64,000 bases of DNA from Sphingomonas yunnanensis (GTDB lineage Bacteria > Pseudomonadota > Alphaproteobacteria > Sphingomonadales > Sphingomonadaceae), in the NCBI RefSeq assembly GCF_019898765.1, contig NZ_JAIOKB010000001.1:1054001-1118000 (forward strand), in the 5' to 3' direction. Within the stretch, counting starts at the first letter, position 1. Each line of letters starts with the position of its first letter. The notes beneath the pieces are model-generated. The model had not been told where the DNA came from. It saw nothing but the letters and a program-made list of their open reading frames with translations, and searched no databases. Position numbers and translations under genes: made by a program. Of this stretch, positions 16,413 to 23,286 are shown in pieces.

Positions 16413-16584
16413 CCTCCACCTCGCGCTGCCACTCGATCGAGGCGAGCCCGTCGAGGTAGAACTCGCCCCACTCGTCGACCTCGCCGAAGCCCTGCGCGAC
16501 CGCGTCCTGCTCGGCCAGCCTCTTCTTCGTTCGCCACGGACCCCGCGGCTTACCCAACGCTATGACCCGGTAAACTAGCGCCAT
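16330..16584 (-). CDS. Small phage protein antisense to the 3' end of cI
   Basis: The 84-residue product starts at ATG 16584 with GAGAGGA directly upstream. Its body reads YRVIALGKPRGPWRTKKRLAEQDAVA and GEVDEWGEFYLDGLASIEW, a non-random pattern of alternating basic, aromatic and acidic residues that I associate with short conserved phage proteins. The last 28 codons overlap the end of the repressor gene on the other strand. Function is unknown. The overlap and missing homology check keep confidence moderate. Confidence 0.5.
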   Translation of the reverse strand: MALVYRVIALGKPRGPWRTKKRLAEQDAVAQGFGEVDEWGEFYLDGLASIEWQREVEATPSAEVRPASNTRRHDPRSQSAQPQA

Positions 16585-16649
16585 TCCTCTCTTCCCATGC
16601 GACTCGGGTGGAGAACATACACAGAACGGGTTTAAGGTCGAGCCCTGCC

Positions 16650-16703
16650 GTTTGCGAGTTTCGCAAACTCAGTCTTGACGGATAACTTGCGAATATCGCA
16701 TAG
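16650..16703 (+). promoter_or_regulatory. Second CI-controlled promoter with two operators
   Basis: O4 at 16650-16668 is a perfect 19-base dyad, GTTTGCGA-GTT-TCGCAAAC. O5 at 16687-16700 is TTGCGA-ATA-TCGCA. Between them lies a TTGACG -35 box (16675-16680), and CATAGC at 16699-16704 could be the -10 with an 18-base spacer, so O5 would cover the -10 spacer. The next gene starts at 16746. This places the rightward unit, including the integrase, under the same repressor as the leftward one. Confidence 0.8.
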
Positions 16704-16745
16704 CCATGAGGCGCCGGATGGTTCGGCGCTCCCGTGGAGGATCGC

Positions 16746-17006
16746 ATGCGCGTTCGCCCTAACCCGTTCACCGCCCTCTATCCGGTAGAGAGCGCCCCGC
16801 GTCGTCCGCTCCGCGTCGTCGGCAAGCCGATCATTACGAGCCGGGATCGCCCGCTCTCCTATGAGCCTATCCAGCCGCTTGAGCAGGAGGAAGGCGACGA
16901 GAGCCACCTCTGGCGCGCGCTCGCGATCGCTACGCCCGCCTTCATGCTCTTCTACGTCGCCGTCGGCATCGCCGCCTGGTTCATGCACGCGCGGGGGCTG
17001 ATCTGA
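16746..17006 (+). CDS. Small single-span membrane protein (86 aa)
   Basis: The first gene of the rightward unit starts at ATG 16746, five bases after GGAGG; a GTG 12 bases upstream is less likely. Residues 1 to about 55 are cytoplasmic-looking and Pro/Arg-rich. A hydrophobic span, WRALAIATPAFMLFYVAVGI, sits at about 56-80, followed by a short tail. Its stop overlaps the next ATG as TGATG. A superinfection-exclusion or signalling role would be a guess; no family is recognised. Confidence 0.7.
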   Translation: MRVRPNPFTALYPVESAPRRPLRVVGKPIITSRDRPLSYEPIQPLEQEEGDESHLWRALAIATPAFMLFYVAVGIAAWFMHARGLI

Positions 17007-18181
17007 TGAACGCGATTGTCGACCAGTCCGCCTTCGCCAGCCTGGCGCCGCAGACCTCGCTCTTCGCGCCCTCGCCGTCTTCTGACGAGATCGCGCTCGA
17101 CCCGATGATCCAGGAGGCCGCCCTCGCCGGCGCGTGGTTCGTCTTCTCGCTAAGCGGCGGCAAGGATTGCGGCGCGGTCTCGGCCCTTGCTAACCGCTGG
17201 CTTGACGAGATCGGCCACCCGCGCGCGCGCCGCATAGCCATGCACGCGGATCTCGGGCGGGCCGAGTGGCCCTCGACACCAGCGCAGGTGCAGGCCCAGG
17301 CCGACGCGCTCGGGCTGCCGCTGATCGTCGTCCGCGCGAACGCCGGCGACCTGCCTTCGCGTTTTGAGAACCGCTGGCAGCGCGGGCTCGCCGACTACGA
17401 GGCGCTGCGTCTCTACAATCTCCGCGGTCCCTGGTCGTCGCCGAGCCTCAAGTTCTGCCAGTCCGAAAAGAAGATCCAGGTCATGGGGCCGGACCTCTCG
17501 CGCCGCCTTCGGGGCGAGGTCATCGTCCAGGTGACGGGGCTCCGCCGTGACGAAAGCGCGGCGCGCCGCAGCACGCCCGTCGCCCGCGTCGACACCCGCT
17601 TCGTCAAGGCGAACAGTCGCGCAGGCACCCGCATGCTGGTCTGGAACCCCGGCGTTCTGATGACGAAGGTCGACGTGTTCGCTGCCAACCTGCGGCACGG
17701 CATCCCCCTGTCTAAGGTCTACGGCATCGGCTGCTCGCGCCACTCGTGCGCCGCCTGCATAATGGCGTCGCATGACGACCTGGTGATCGCTGGCGCTCAG
17801 GAGGACAATGCGCCTCTGTTCTCGCTCTACATCGGCTGGGAGCTGTCGAGCACTTTCAGCTTCCAGGCGGGAGCGTGGCTTGCCGACAAGGCGCCTCACC
17901 TGCTGGCCGACGTTGGCGCGGCGCAGCTCGCCCGCGCAAAGGCGGACGCAGCGCGCCGGAAGGCGATCGAGGCGGCCATGCCGGCGCGGCACCGCTACGT
18001 TGACGGGTGGCCGCTGTACGTGCCCGACCACGCCGACGCAGTCGTGATCGGCGAAGTGCGAGCGGAGCTGCTCGGCCGCCACAATCTCACGAACCGCTTC
18101 GCCACCCCCGCGGCTATCATCGACCGCTTCTCGGAGCTGCTTGACGAAGGTCAGCAGCGCCGCGCGAGGAAGGCTGCATGA
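17006..18181 (+). CDS. PAPS-reductase-like (PP-loop ATP-pyrophosphatase) phage protein
   Basis: The 391-residue product carries the PP-loop SLSGGKDCGA (about residues 48-57), the hallmark of the adenylating/sulfur-transfer family that includes PAPS reductase, DndC and tRNA thiolation enzymes. It has a further MHADLGRAEWPSTPAQVQ segment, typical of phage and DndC-like PAPS-reductase members, and the cysteine-rich CSRHSCAACIMAS at about 245-257, which could hold an iron-sulfur cluster or a catalytic Cys. The third residue of the loop motif is Cys where Ser is usual in SGGKDS. Substrate is unknown; DNA or RNA sulfur modification or sulfate metabolism are the options. Confidence 0.85.
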   Translation: MNAIVDQSAFASLAPQTSLFAPSPSSDEIALDPMIQEAALAGAWFVFSLSGGKDCGAVSALANRWLDEIGHPRARRIAMHADLGRAEWPSTPAQVQAQADALGLPLIVVRANAGDLPSRFENRWQRGLADYEALRLYNLRGPWSSPSLKFCQSEKKIQVMGPDLSRRLRGEVIVQVTGLRRDESAARRSTPVARVDTRFVKANSRAGTRMLVWNPGVLMTKVDVFAANLRHGIPLSKVYGIGCSRHSCAACIMASHDDLVIAGAQEDNAPLFSLYIGWELSSTFSFQAGAWLADKAPHLLADVGAAQLARAKADAARRKAIEAAMPARHRYVDGWPLYVPDHADAVVIGEVRAELLGRHNLTNRFATPAAIIDRFSELLDEGQQRRARKAA

Positions 18182-18624
18182 CCCTGGCGCAGAACGAGGT
18201 CGAGCAGCTCGCCCGCCAGATCGCCGAACAGGAGATCGGCGGCCGGCCGCCCCGCTGCACCGGCCACAAGGCCGACCGCTACAACGCCGCCTTCAATGCG
18301 GTGATGAAGGCGGCCGCTAAGCTCCGGCCAGTTCGGCTTTCCGACAGCGTGCCGCAGCTAGTCGAGCGGAACGTCGACGAGGATTGCGGGTGCCCCGAGG
18401 AGTTGTGGGATGCCTTCGGCGCGTCTCTCTCGATGCACCTGAGAGAGAGCGGCCACTCGAACGCACACGCGGACTACGGCGACGATGGCGAGGAGGAGCT
18501 GGAGGTAACTGCTCCGACCGCCGACCTCGCGCGAGCCGCCATCTTCGGCTGGGCGCGCGAATTGCAGCATCCCGGCTCAACCCTGGCGCGCACGAACGGC
18601 TCGCTCGGAGGCAGCGATGGCTGA
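18178..18624 (+). CDS. Hypothetical phage protein (148 aa)
   Basis: The product is acidic and helical, with an early LARQIAEQEIGGRPPRCTGHKADRY, a central DEDCGCPEELWDAF and a late DLARAAIFGWARELQHPG. Its start overlaps the PAPS-reductase-like gene as ATGA and its stop overlaps the following start by 8 bases. No family is recognised. Confidence 0.6.
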   Translation: MTLAQNEVEQLARQIAEQEIGGRPPRCTGHKADRYNAAFNAVMKAAAKLRPVRLSDSVPQLVERNVDEDCGCPEELWDAFGASLSMHLRESGHSNAHADYGDDGEEELEVTAPTADLARAAIFGWARELQHPGSTLARTNGSLGGSDG

Positions 18625-19120
18625 CCCGCGTTTCACGAACGACCTGCCATACTGCGCGTTCGCGGCACTCGAGCTGCTCAACGAGCGCCGCTCGTTGACG
18701 CCGGCGAAGGTCGCTTCTGGTAAGCTGACGCAGGAGGAGGCCGACGCGAGCATCGCCGTCGCTCGCGCGTTGGTAATGGAATGGCGCTGGGCGATCGATC
18801 CTCGCCTATCTCAGCTGCCGGACAGCTGGGGCGCCGAGGAGCGCGCGATCCAGGCGCAGCTCGAGCGCTTGGCGCCGTGGGTGCGGGCTGCCTCCGATGC
18901 ATCGCCGTTCGATCGACAGCTGCGCGAACGCGCACTGCTCGTCGAGGCGCTGCTCTGGCATCAGGATCTCGACGGCGGCGATATGCCACGCATCGTCCAC
19001 TACGGCCTGATCGCCCGGCGCAACCCGCGGCAGCGCTACGTAATCGACCCGGACGAGGACGCCGGCATCTATCGGGCGCTCGGACTGCGGCTCGATTCGG
19101 AGGAGGCGCGCGCGGCATGA
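18617..19120 (+). CDS. Hypothetical phage protein (167 aa)
   Basis: The product begins MADPRFTNDLPYCAFAALELLNERRSL and later has GAEERAIQAQLERLAPWVRAASDASPF and HYGLIARRNPRQRYVIDPDEDAGIY. It is mostly helical with no catalytic motif visible. Overlaps by 8 and 4 bases with the flanking genes support it. Confidence 0.6.
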   Translation: MADPRFTNDLPYCAFAALELLNERRSLTPAKVASGKLTQEEADASIAVARALVMEWRWAIDPRLSQLPDSWGAEERAIQAQLERLAPWVRAASDASPFDRQLRERALLVEALLWHQDLDGGDMPRIVHYGLIARRNPRQRYVIDPDEDAGIYRALGLRLDSEEARAA

Positions 19121-19362
19121 AGATGGAGCGGCTTCACGCGATGCCGGATTGGCCCATCCGCATGACCTCTGACGTCGCTGCACTGTTCATGTGCGTGTCG
19201 GAGAGCACCTTCCTAACCCGCTATGGCAAGCTTTCCTTCAAGGAGGGTGCAAACACCTTTTGGGCAAAAGCCGCCCTCGAACGGGAGGTTGCCAGACAAG
19301 CGGGCTTGCCTCAGTTTTCTCCCGCGCTTGGCGGGGATGCCTCATGGGACGACTTGGATTGA
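19117..19362 (+). CDS. Small MerR/AlpA-like DNA-binding protein, excisionase candidate
   Basis: The 81-residue product has the short winged-helix pattern of excisionases: DWPIRMTSDVAALFMCVSESTFLTRYGKLSF followed by a basic NTFWAKAALEREVARQAGL. It overlaps the previous gene as ATGA and the integrase start by 19 bases. Immediate linkage to the integrase is the strongest sign that it directs excision. The start at ATG 19117 is set by the overlap. Confidence 0.7.
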   Translation: MKMERLHAMPDWPIRMTSDVAALFMCVSESTFLTRYGKLSFKEGANTFWAKAALEREVARQAGLPQFSPALGGDASWDDLD

Positions 19363-20420
19363 AGAACGTGAAGGAGGTGCGCGGGCGCCTCTACTATCGC
19401 CGGAAAGTGGCTGGAAGGGATACGTACCACCGGCTGCCCGCCGTAGACGACCCAGCCTTCGCCGCCGAATATGCCCGCTTGGCCGCGCCAGAAATCGTAG
19501 CCCCCGCGCCAGAGCACGGCACGCTACGATGGTTGGCTGCGGATTACCGCGCCAGCCCTGAGTGGCGGGCCAAGAGCGGTCGCACAAGGGAGAACCAAGG
19601 GCGTTATCTCGACCTGATCTCCGACAAGGATGGTCACCGGACCGCGTCCGGCGTGCGCCCAGTGCACGTCTACAAGCTCCGGGATCAGCTGGCCGACACC
19701 CCCGGCAAGGCGAACGTTTGGCTAAGCGTCTTCGGATCGCTGATGCGGCATGCGGTGAAGATCGGTCTTCGCGACGACAACCCATGCGACAACGTGCCGA
19801 TCCTGCGTACGGGCGAGCACGAGCCCTGGCCTGCCGACCTGTTAAGCGCCTGTCTCGAAGAGGCCACGCCGATGACTCGTCTCGCGATCGTGACCGGCCT
19901 GTGCTCCGGCCAGCGGATCGGCGACGTCGTGCGGATGCAGTACGGCTGGATCCACGACGGCATCATGGAGTTCGATCAGGAGAAGCGGCGGCGTGGTGGC
20001 GTGGTCAAACACGTCGCCGTTCCCATGCATCCGTTCTGGATCGCTGAGCTGGAAAAGCTGCCCCGTCGCGCGATCACCCTGTTGTACGAGCGCACCGGCG
20101 CTCCCTTCAAAACCACAGCCGCCATCCAGGAGCGCCTTCGTGCGCTCATGGACAAGCCGGCAGTGCTCGACGTGCACGCTGACCTGGTCGCCCGCGAGGT
20201 CATTAGCGAAGACGCACGCTTCACCTTCCACGGACTCCGGAAGAACGCATGCTGCTATCTGCTCGAGCGCGGGCTCAACGATAGCGAGGTCGGTGAGATA
20301 CTCGGGATGTCGCCCGAGATGGTCCGACACTACGGAAAGCGCGCGCGCTCTCTGATGGTCGCTCGCGGCGCAGCCGATCGGCTGCGCAGCGGGAGCGTGG
20401 TGACCCTCAAGACAGGCTGA
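19344..20420 (+). CDS. Tyrosine recombinase, phage integrase
   Basis: The 358-residue product has an Arm-binding N-terminal part (GLKNVKEVRGRLYYRRKVAG), a core-binding SAM-like helix bundle and the catalytic domain. Catalytic residues visible are Arg191 in TGLCSGQRIGDV, the His296-x-x-Arg299 pair in TFHGLRKNA and Tyr330 in EMVRHYGKRA. The usual second His/Trp of the LGH segment is Met322 here (ILGMSP). It is the last gene before the attachment site, orientated toward it. ATG 19344 is the family-consistent start; an upstream extension is open but overlaps the excisionase gene. Confidence 0.95.
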   Translation: MGRLGLKNVKEVRGRLYYRRKVAGRDTYHRLPAVDDPAFAAEYARLAAPEIVAPAPEHGTLRWLAADYRASPEWRAKSGRTRENQGRYLDLISDKDGHRTASGVRPVHVYKLRDQLADTPGKANVWLSVFGSLMRHAVKIGLRDDNPCDNVPILRTGEHEPWPADLLSACLEEATPMTRLAIVTGLCSGQRIGDVVRMQYGWIHDGIMEFDQEKRRRGGVVKHVAVPMHPFWIAELEKLPRRAITLLYERTGAPFKTTAAIQERLRALMDKPAVLDVHADLVAREVISEDARFTFHGLRKNACCYLLERGLNDSEVGEILGMSPEMVRHYGKRARSLMVARGAADRLRSGSVVTLKTG

Positions 20421-20468
20421 AACGAACCCCCTTCTCGCTAAGCCATTGAATTTACTTAAAGGGTATTT

Positions 20469-20500
20469 GGCGCCTAAACGGGTACGCGCCATTAATTTTT
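20469..20500 (+). terminator. Weak intrinsic terminator after the integrase gene
   Basis: GGCGC (20469-20473) and GCGCC (20486-20490) form a 5-base stem with a 12-base loop, followed by ATTAATTTTT. The stem is short, so termination efficiency may be modest. Confidence 0.4.
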
Positions 20501-20512
20501 CTAGAGATTTTG

Positions 20513-20556
20513 CCTCCACGGCTGAAACACGGGTTCGAGCCCCGTAGGGGTCACCA
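20513..20556 (+). other. attR: 3' remnant of a tRNA gene
   Basis: The bases form the T-arm and acceptor end of a tRNA: stem ACGGG (20529-20533), loop TTCGAGC (20534-20540), stem CCCGT (20541-20545), acceptor strand AGGGGTC (20546-20552), discriminator A and encoded CCA to 20556. The anticodon side is missing upstream, where AT-rich phage DNA lies. The 3' end points away from the prophage, so the intact tRNA is expected at the far left end of the prophage, beyond base 1. The acceptor would pair with a 5' GACCCCT-like strand; the tRNA identity cannot be fixed from the fragment. Confidence 0.8.
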
Positions 20557-20660
20557 TCTGCCGCGCCTGAACGCGACCGCCGCGGCGGTTCGGACGAGAC
20601 GATCTTCTCCAGTCTCGGCGAGGCGGGGGGCGCTATCCCGACACTGCCGGTATGCCCTCA

Positions 20661-20831
20661 TCATCGCTGGCGCGGCGGCTCGGCGCGGCGCAGGCAGTCC
20701 GCCGCCTCCTCGCGATAGGCTTGCATCAGCGCGGGGTCGCGCGCCTGCTCGGCCAGAAGCGCGTAGCGGCGCGCGCGCTGAAGCAGCTTCAGGCGGGACT
20801 CGCCGTCCGGCGCGGAGGGGATCGGCGGCAT
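20661..20831 (-). CDS. Small conserved helical protein (56 aa)
   Basis: The first chromosomal gene after the prophage starts at ATG 20831. It encodes MPPIPSAPDGESRLKLLQR, then ARRYALLAEQARDPALMQAYREEAADCL and an RR...PPRQR tail. It is a charged two-helix product with Ala/Glu/Arg composition that differs from the frames on the other strand, and the pattern 'ARRYxxLAEQ(A)xDP' looks constrained. I recall similar short proteins in sphingomonads, but no function. Confidence 0.55.
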   Translation of the reverse strand: MPPIPSAPDGESRLKLLQRARRYALLAEQARDPALMQAYREEAADCLRRAEPPRQR

Positions 20832-20958
20832 GACAGGCTCCGGGTGCTGCGCGAACCGTCACGCACGCGTCACGACCGTGCGAGCCGGGCGATCAAGCGG
20901 CAACGTCTCTTCGTGATATACCCCCACGGCGCGGTCGCGATCCGATCGGGGCAGTCGC

Positions 20959-21648
20959 TCAATCGAGCGAGTCGAGGCTCTGTACGACCCGATCGGCCTC
21001 GTCGTCGGCCTGAACGGCGCGGGCCTCGACATGAAGGCCGCCGGGTCGCACGATCCGCACCGTGCGCCACCCGAGCAGGCGCGGCGCGACGAAGTCCTTC
21101 GTCGGATTGTCCGCGACATATGTGAAGCAGGCGCCGCCCATCCCGAACCATGCCTCGAGGTGGTCGAACGCGCGCCGGCTCGGCTTCCACGCCTCGCGGC
21201 CCCAGCGATCGGTGCAGACCGCCTGGCGCACGCCGCGGCGGAATAGGTCGAGCGCGCGCAGCTTGCGGCGCTGCGCGTCGAGGAACCCGTCGGTCACGAT
21301 CGCCAGCGCGGTGCCTGTGTCGCGTCGTGCGAGATAGCGCGCCGCATCGGGCGCGAGCGCGATCCGCGGCCGATGCTGGCGGTAGACCGCGAGCAGCCGC
21401 GCGACCAGCGCGGGCGTGGCGGGGTAACCGAGGGCCGCGAGCGAGTCGTCGAAGATGCGCTGCCGCGCGCCCGCCTCGAAGCGCTCGCGCATCAAAGGGC
21501 CGAGCCGGTCGAGCCCGAGCCGCGCGTGTGCCCAGTCGCCCGCCGCGGCCAGCCCACTGATCACATAGTCGCGCTCGAGGTAGAGCGTGTCGTCGAGGTC
21601 GAACACGATGACTCGCTCGGGGGTGCGCGGCTCAGAGGAAGACGGCAT
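20959..21648 (-). CDS. HAD-superfamily hydrolase of the polysaccharide operon
   Basis: The 229-residue product has the HAD nucleophile motif VIVFDLDDTLYLERD near the N-terminus, a helical cap with LRERFEAGARQRIFDDSLAALGYPA, motif II in AIVTDGFLDAQRRKL and motif IV in FTYVADNPTKDFVAP. It is a phosphatase-like enzyme of the haloacid-dehalogenase type. It overlaps the ATP-grasp gene by 17 bases and is the last gene of the seven-gene leftward operon. Dephosphorylation of a sugar or a polar head-group phosphate is a reasonable guess. ATG 21648 is used; the upstream ATG at 21705 lies within the previous gene. Confidence 0.85.
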   Translation of the reverse strand: MPSSSEPRTPERVIVFDLDDTLYLERDYVISGLAAAGDWAHARLGLDRLGPLMRERFEAGARQRIFDDSLAALGYPATPALVARLLAVYRQHRPRIALAPDAARYLARRDTGTALAIVTDGFLDAQRRKLRALDLFRRGVRQAVCTDRWGREAWKPSRRAFDHLEAWFGMGGACFTYVADNPTKDFVAPRLLGWRTVRIVRPGGLHVEARAVQADDEADRVVQSLDSLD

Positions 21649-22591
21649 CGTCGTAGCGCAGCATGGTGACGCCGGCGTCCCAGGCGTCCGCCGCGGCCGA
21701 CGCACGACCGAGCCGCTCCTCGAGCAGCCAGCGCGCGAAGGTCGCGCCGGCGCGATGCGCCAGCGGGTAGCCGCCGCCGAAACGCGCGTTGATCTCGAAC
21801 ACCGAGGGCGCGCCGGCGGCGTCGACGAAGGCCTGGAAGCACCAGGCGCCGCGCACCCGCCCGCGCACCGCCTCGCCGAGCCGGCGCGCGACCTCGAGCA
21901 GGGCCTCGTGGCGCTCGGTCACGCCCTTCTCCACCTCGCCCGCGCGCACCGCCACGCGGCGGTGCGGCACCGCGCAGCGCAGCGTCCCGGCGGCGTCGAA
22001 GAACAGGTTGACGGTATATTCCTGCCCGCCGAGCAGGTGCTGGACGATATAGGGCTCGGATCGCGGCAGCGCCGCCAGCTCGGCGAGCGAGTCGAGCCGC
22101 GCCAGACCGCGGCTCGAGCTGCCGTGGCGTGGCTTGGCGATCGACGGCCAGCGCCAGTCGACGTCGACGACCTCCGCCGCCGCGGTGGGGGGTGTCGGCA
22201 CATCGGCGCGATCGAGGAAGCGCGCGGTATCGAGTTTGTCGCGCGCCATCGCCACCAGCTCGGCATCCGCCACCGCGACATCTGTGCCAACCGCGGCGAA
22301 ACGGTCGCGCGCGAGCGCCAGCGCGAGCAGCTCGGTGTCGATCGTGGGTACCAGCAGGTCGATCCGCTCGCGCGCACAGATCGCCAGCGTCGCCTCGACA
22401 TAGGCCTCGGTCGTCGCCGCGGGAACGGCGTGCGCGGTGTCGGCGGAGGCGCAGGCGGCACTCCACTCCGGCGCGAGATCGGTGGCATGGACCTCGAGCG
22501 TCGCGTCCAGTGCGGCGGCCGACTCGCGGAAGCAGCGCAGCAGCGCGACGCGGCGCCCGGCCGAGCCGAGCAGCAGGCGGAGGTCGGCCAT
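21632..22591 (-). CDS. ATP-grasp domain protein
   Basis: The 319-residue product is a CarB-like ATP-grasp ligase. It has an N-terminal Rossmann-like LRLLLGSAGRRVALLRCF, the substrate strand LLVPTIDTELLALALARD, the ATP-binding WRWPSIAKPRHGSSSRGL, a GQEYTVNLFFDAAG segment and the metal-binding SVFEINARFGGGYP. These enzymes form amide or peptide bonds with ATP. In a surface-glycan operon it may link an amino acid or carboxylate to a sugar amine. It overlaps PIG-L as ATGA and HAD by 17 bases. Confidence 0.85.
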   Translation of the reverse strand: MADLRLLLGSAGRRVALLRCFRESAAALDATLEVHATDLAPEWSAACASADTAHAVPAATTEAYVEATLAICARERIDLLVPTIDTELLALALARDRFAAVGTDVAVADAELVAMARDKLDTARFLDRADVPTPPTAAAEVVDVDWRWPSIAKPRHGSSSRGLARLDSLAELAALPRSEPYIVQHLLGGQEYTVNLFFDAAGTLRCAVPHRRVAVRAGEVEKGVTERHEALLEVARRLGEAVRGRVRGAWCFQAFVDAAGAPSVFEINARFGGGYPLAHRAGATFARWLLEERLGRASAAADAWDAGVTMLRYDDAVFL

Positions 22592-23286
22592 CACCCGACC
22601 TCGCGGATCAGCACGAACGCCTCGGCGGCGTGGCGCCCGACGCACGAGCCGCGCACCATCGCCAGCGCGCGCAGCGTCTCGATCGAGCGCTCGTCCGGGA
22701 AGGCGTGGCATTGGGACTCGAAGCAGCGGAACGCGTCCAGCTTGGCCGCCAGCGTGTCGGCGATGTCGACGAAGACGTTGGGCTGGAACGACGGCGCCAG
22801 ATAGGGTGCGGCCCAGTTGGTCTCCGACACCGTCTCGTAGGCGAGCACGCGCGCGGGATAGTCGCTGCCGCGCGGCCGTGCCGCCACCATGGCCGCGTCG
22901 AAGATCAGCTGATGGTCGCGGTGCAGGTCACCGACGAAGGGCACGAACAAGGTGTCCGCGCGCGACGCGACGAGCGCGGCGCGGACCGCGGCGTTGATGT
23001 CGGCCTGCGCGACTTGATCAAGCTCGACCGCGGGCAGGTCGAGATAGTGGGTCGCCGCGACGCCGAGCAGCGCGTGCGCGGCGGCCGCCTCGCGCCGCAC
23101 CGCGGCGACCTGCTCGGCGGCGAAGCGCGGCGCGGTGCCGCGGGTGACCACCGCGACCTCGACGTGGCGCCCCAAGGCGGTCAGCCGCGCGATCGTGCCG
23201 CCGCAGCCGAGCACCTCGTCGTCGGGATGGGGCGCGAGCACCAGCGCGCGCTCAATCCGGTCCAGCATCATTCCCCCTTCGCTCAA
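22591..23286 (-). CDS. PIG-L family de-N-acetylase
   Basis: The 231-residue product has the zinc-binding motif PHPDDEVLGCGG at about residues 19-30, the FVPFVGDLHRDHQLIFDAAM segment with the conserved HxxH-like site, and a C-terminal half with KLDAFRCFESQC. PIG-L enzymes remove N-acetyl groups from GlcNAc-type sugars or similar substrates. It sits between the formyltransferase-like and ATP-grasp genes with ATGA overlaps on both sides. Removing an acetyl group so that another acyl group can be installed would explain the neighbours. Confidence 0.9.
   Translation of the reverse strand: MSEGGMMLDRIERALVLAPHPDDEVLGCGGTIARLTALGRHVEVAVVTRGTAPRFAAEQVAAVRREAAAAHALLGVAATHYLDLPAVELDQVAQADINAAVRAALVASRADTLFVPFVGDLHRDHQLIFDAAMVAARPRGSDYPARVLAYETVSETNWAAPYLAPSFQPNVFVDIADTLAAKLDAFRCFESQCHAFPDERSIETLRALAMVRGSCVGRHAAEAFVLIREVG

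Larger units (their letters stand above)
1..20556. mobile_element. HK97-type siphoviral prophage, right part (left end outside the window)
   Basis: The segment holds a continuous phage genome: a head-tail connector, portal, major capsid, prohead protease and both terminase subunits, then an HNH nuclease, replication genes, a Cro/CI switch and a tyrosine integrase. It ends at a 3' tRNA remnant at 20513-20556, consistent with integration into a tRNA gene. Tail and lysis genes are not in the window and presumably lie beyond base 1. The structural genes present look intact, so the element may be functional, but completeness cannot be judged from this part alone. Confidence 0.93.

Noticed and set aside
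20513..20556. The remnant was considered as a complete tRNA or the 3' end of tmRNA.
   Set aside because: No anticodon arm, D-arm or 5' acceptor lies upstream within 80 bases, and the acceptor partner is missing. The tmRNA option could not be excluded by sequence but has no supporting tag-peptide region.
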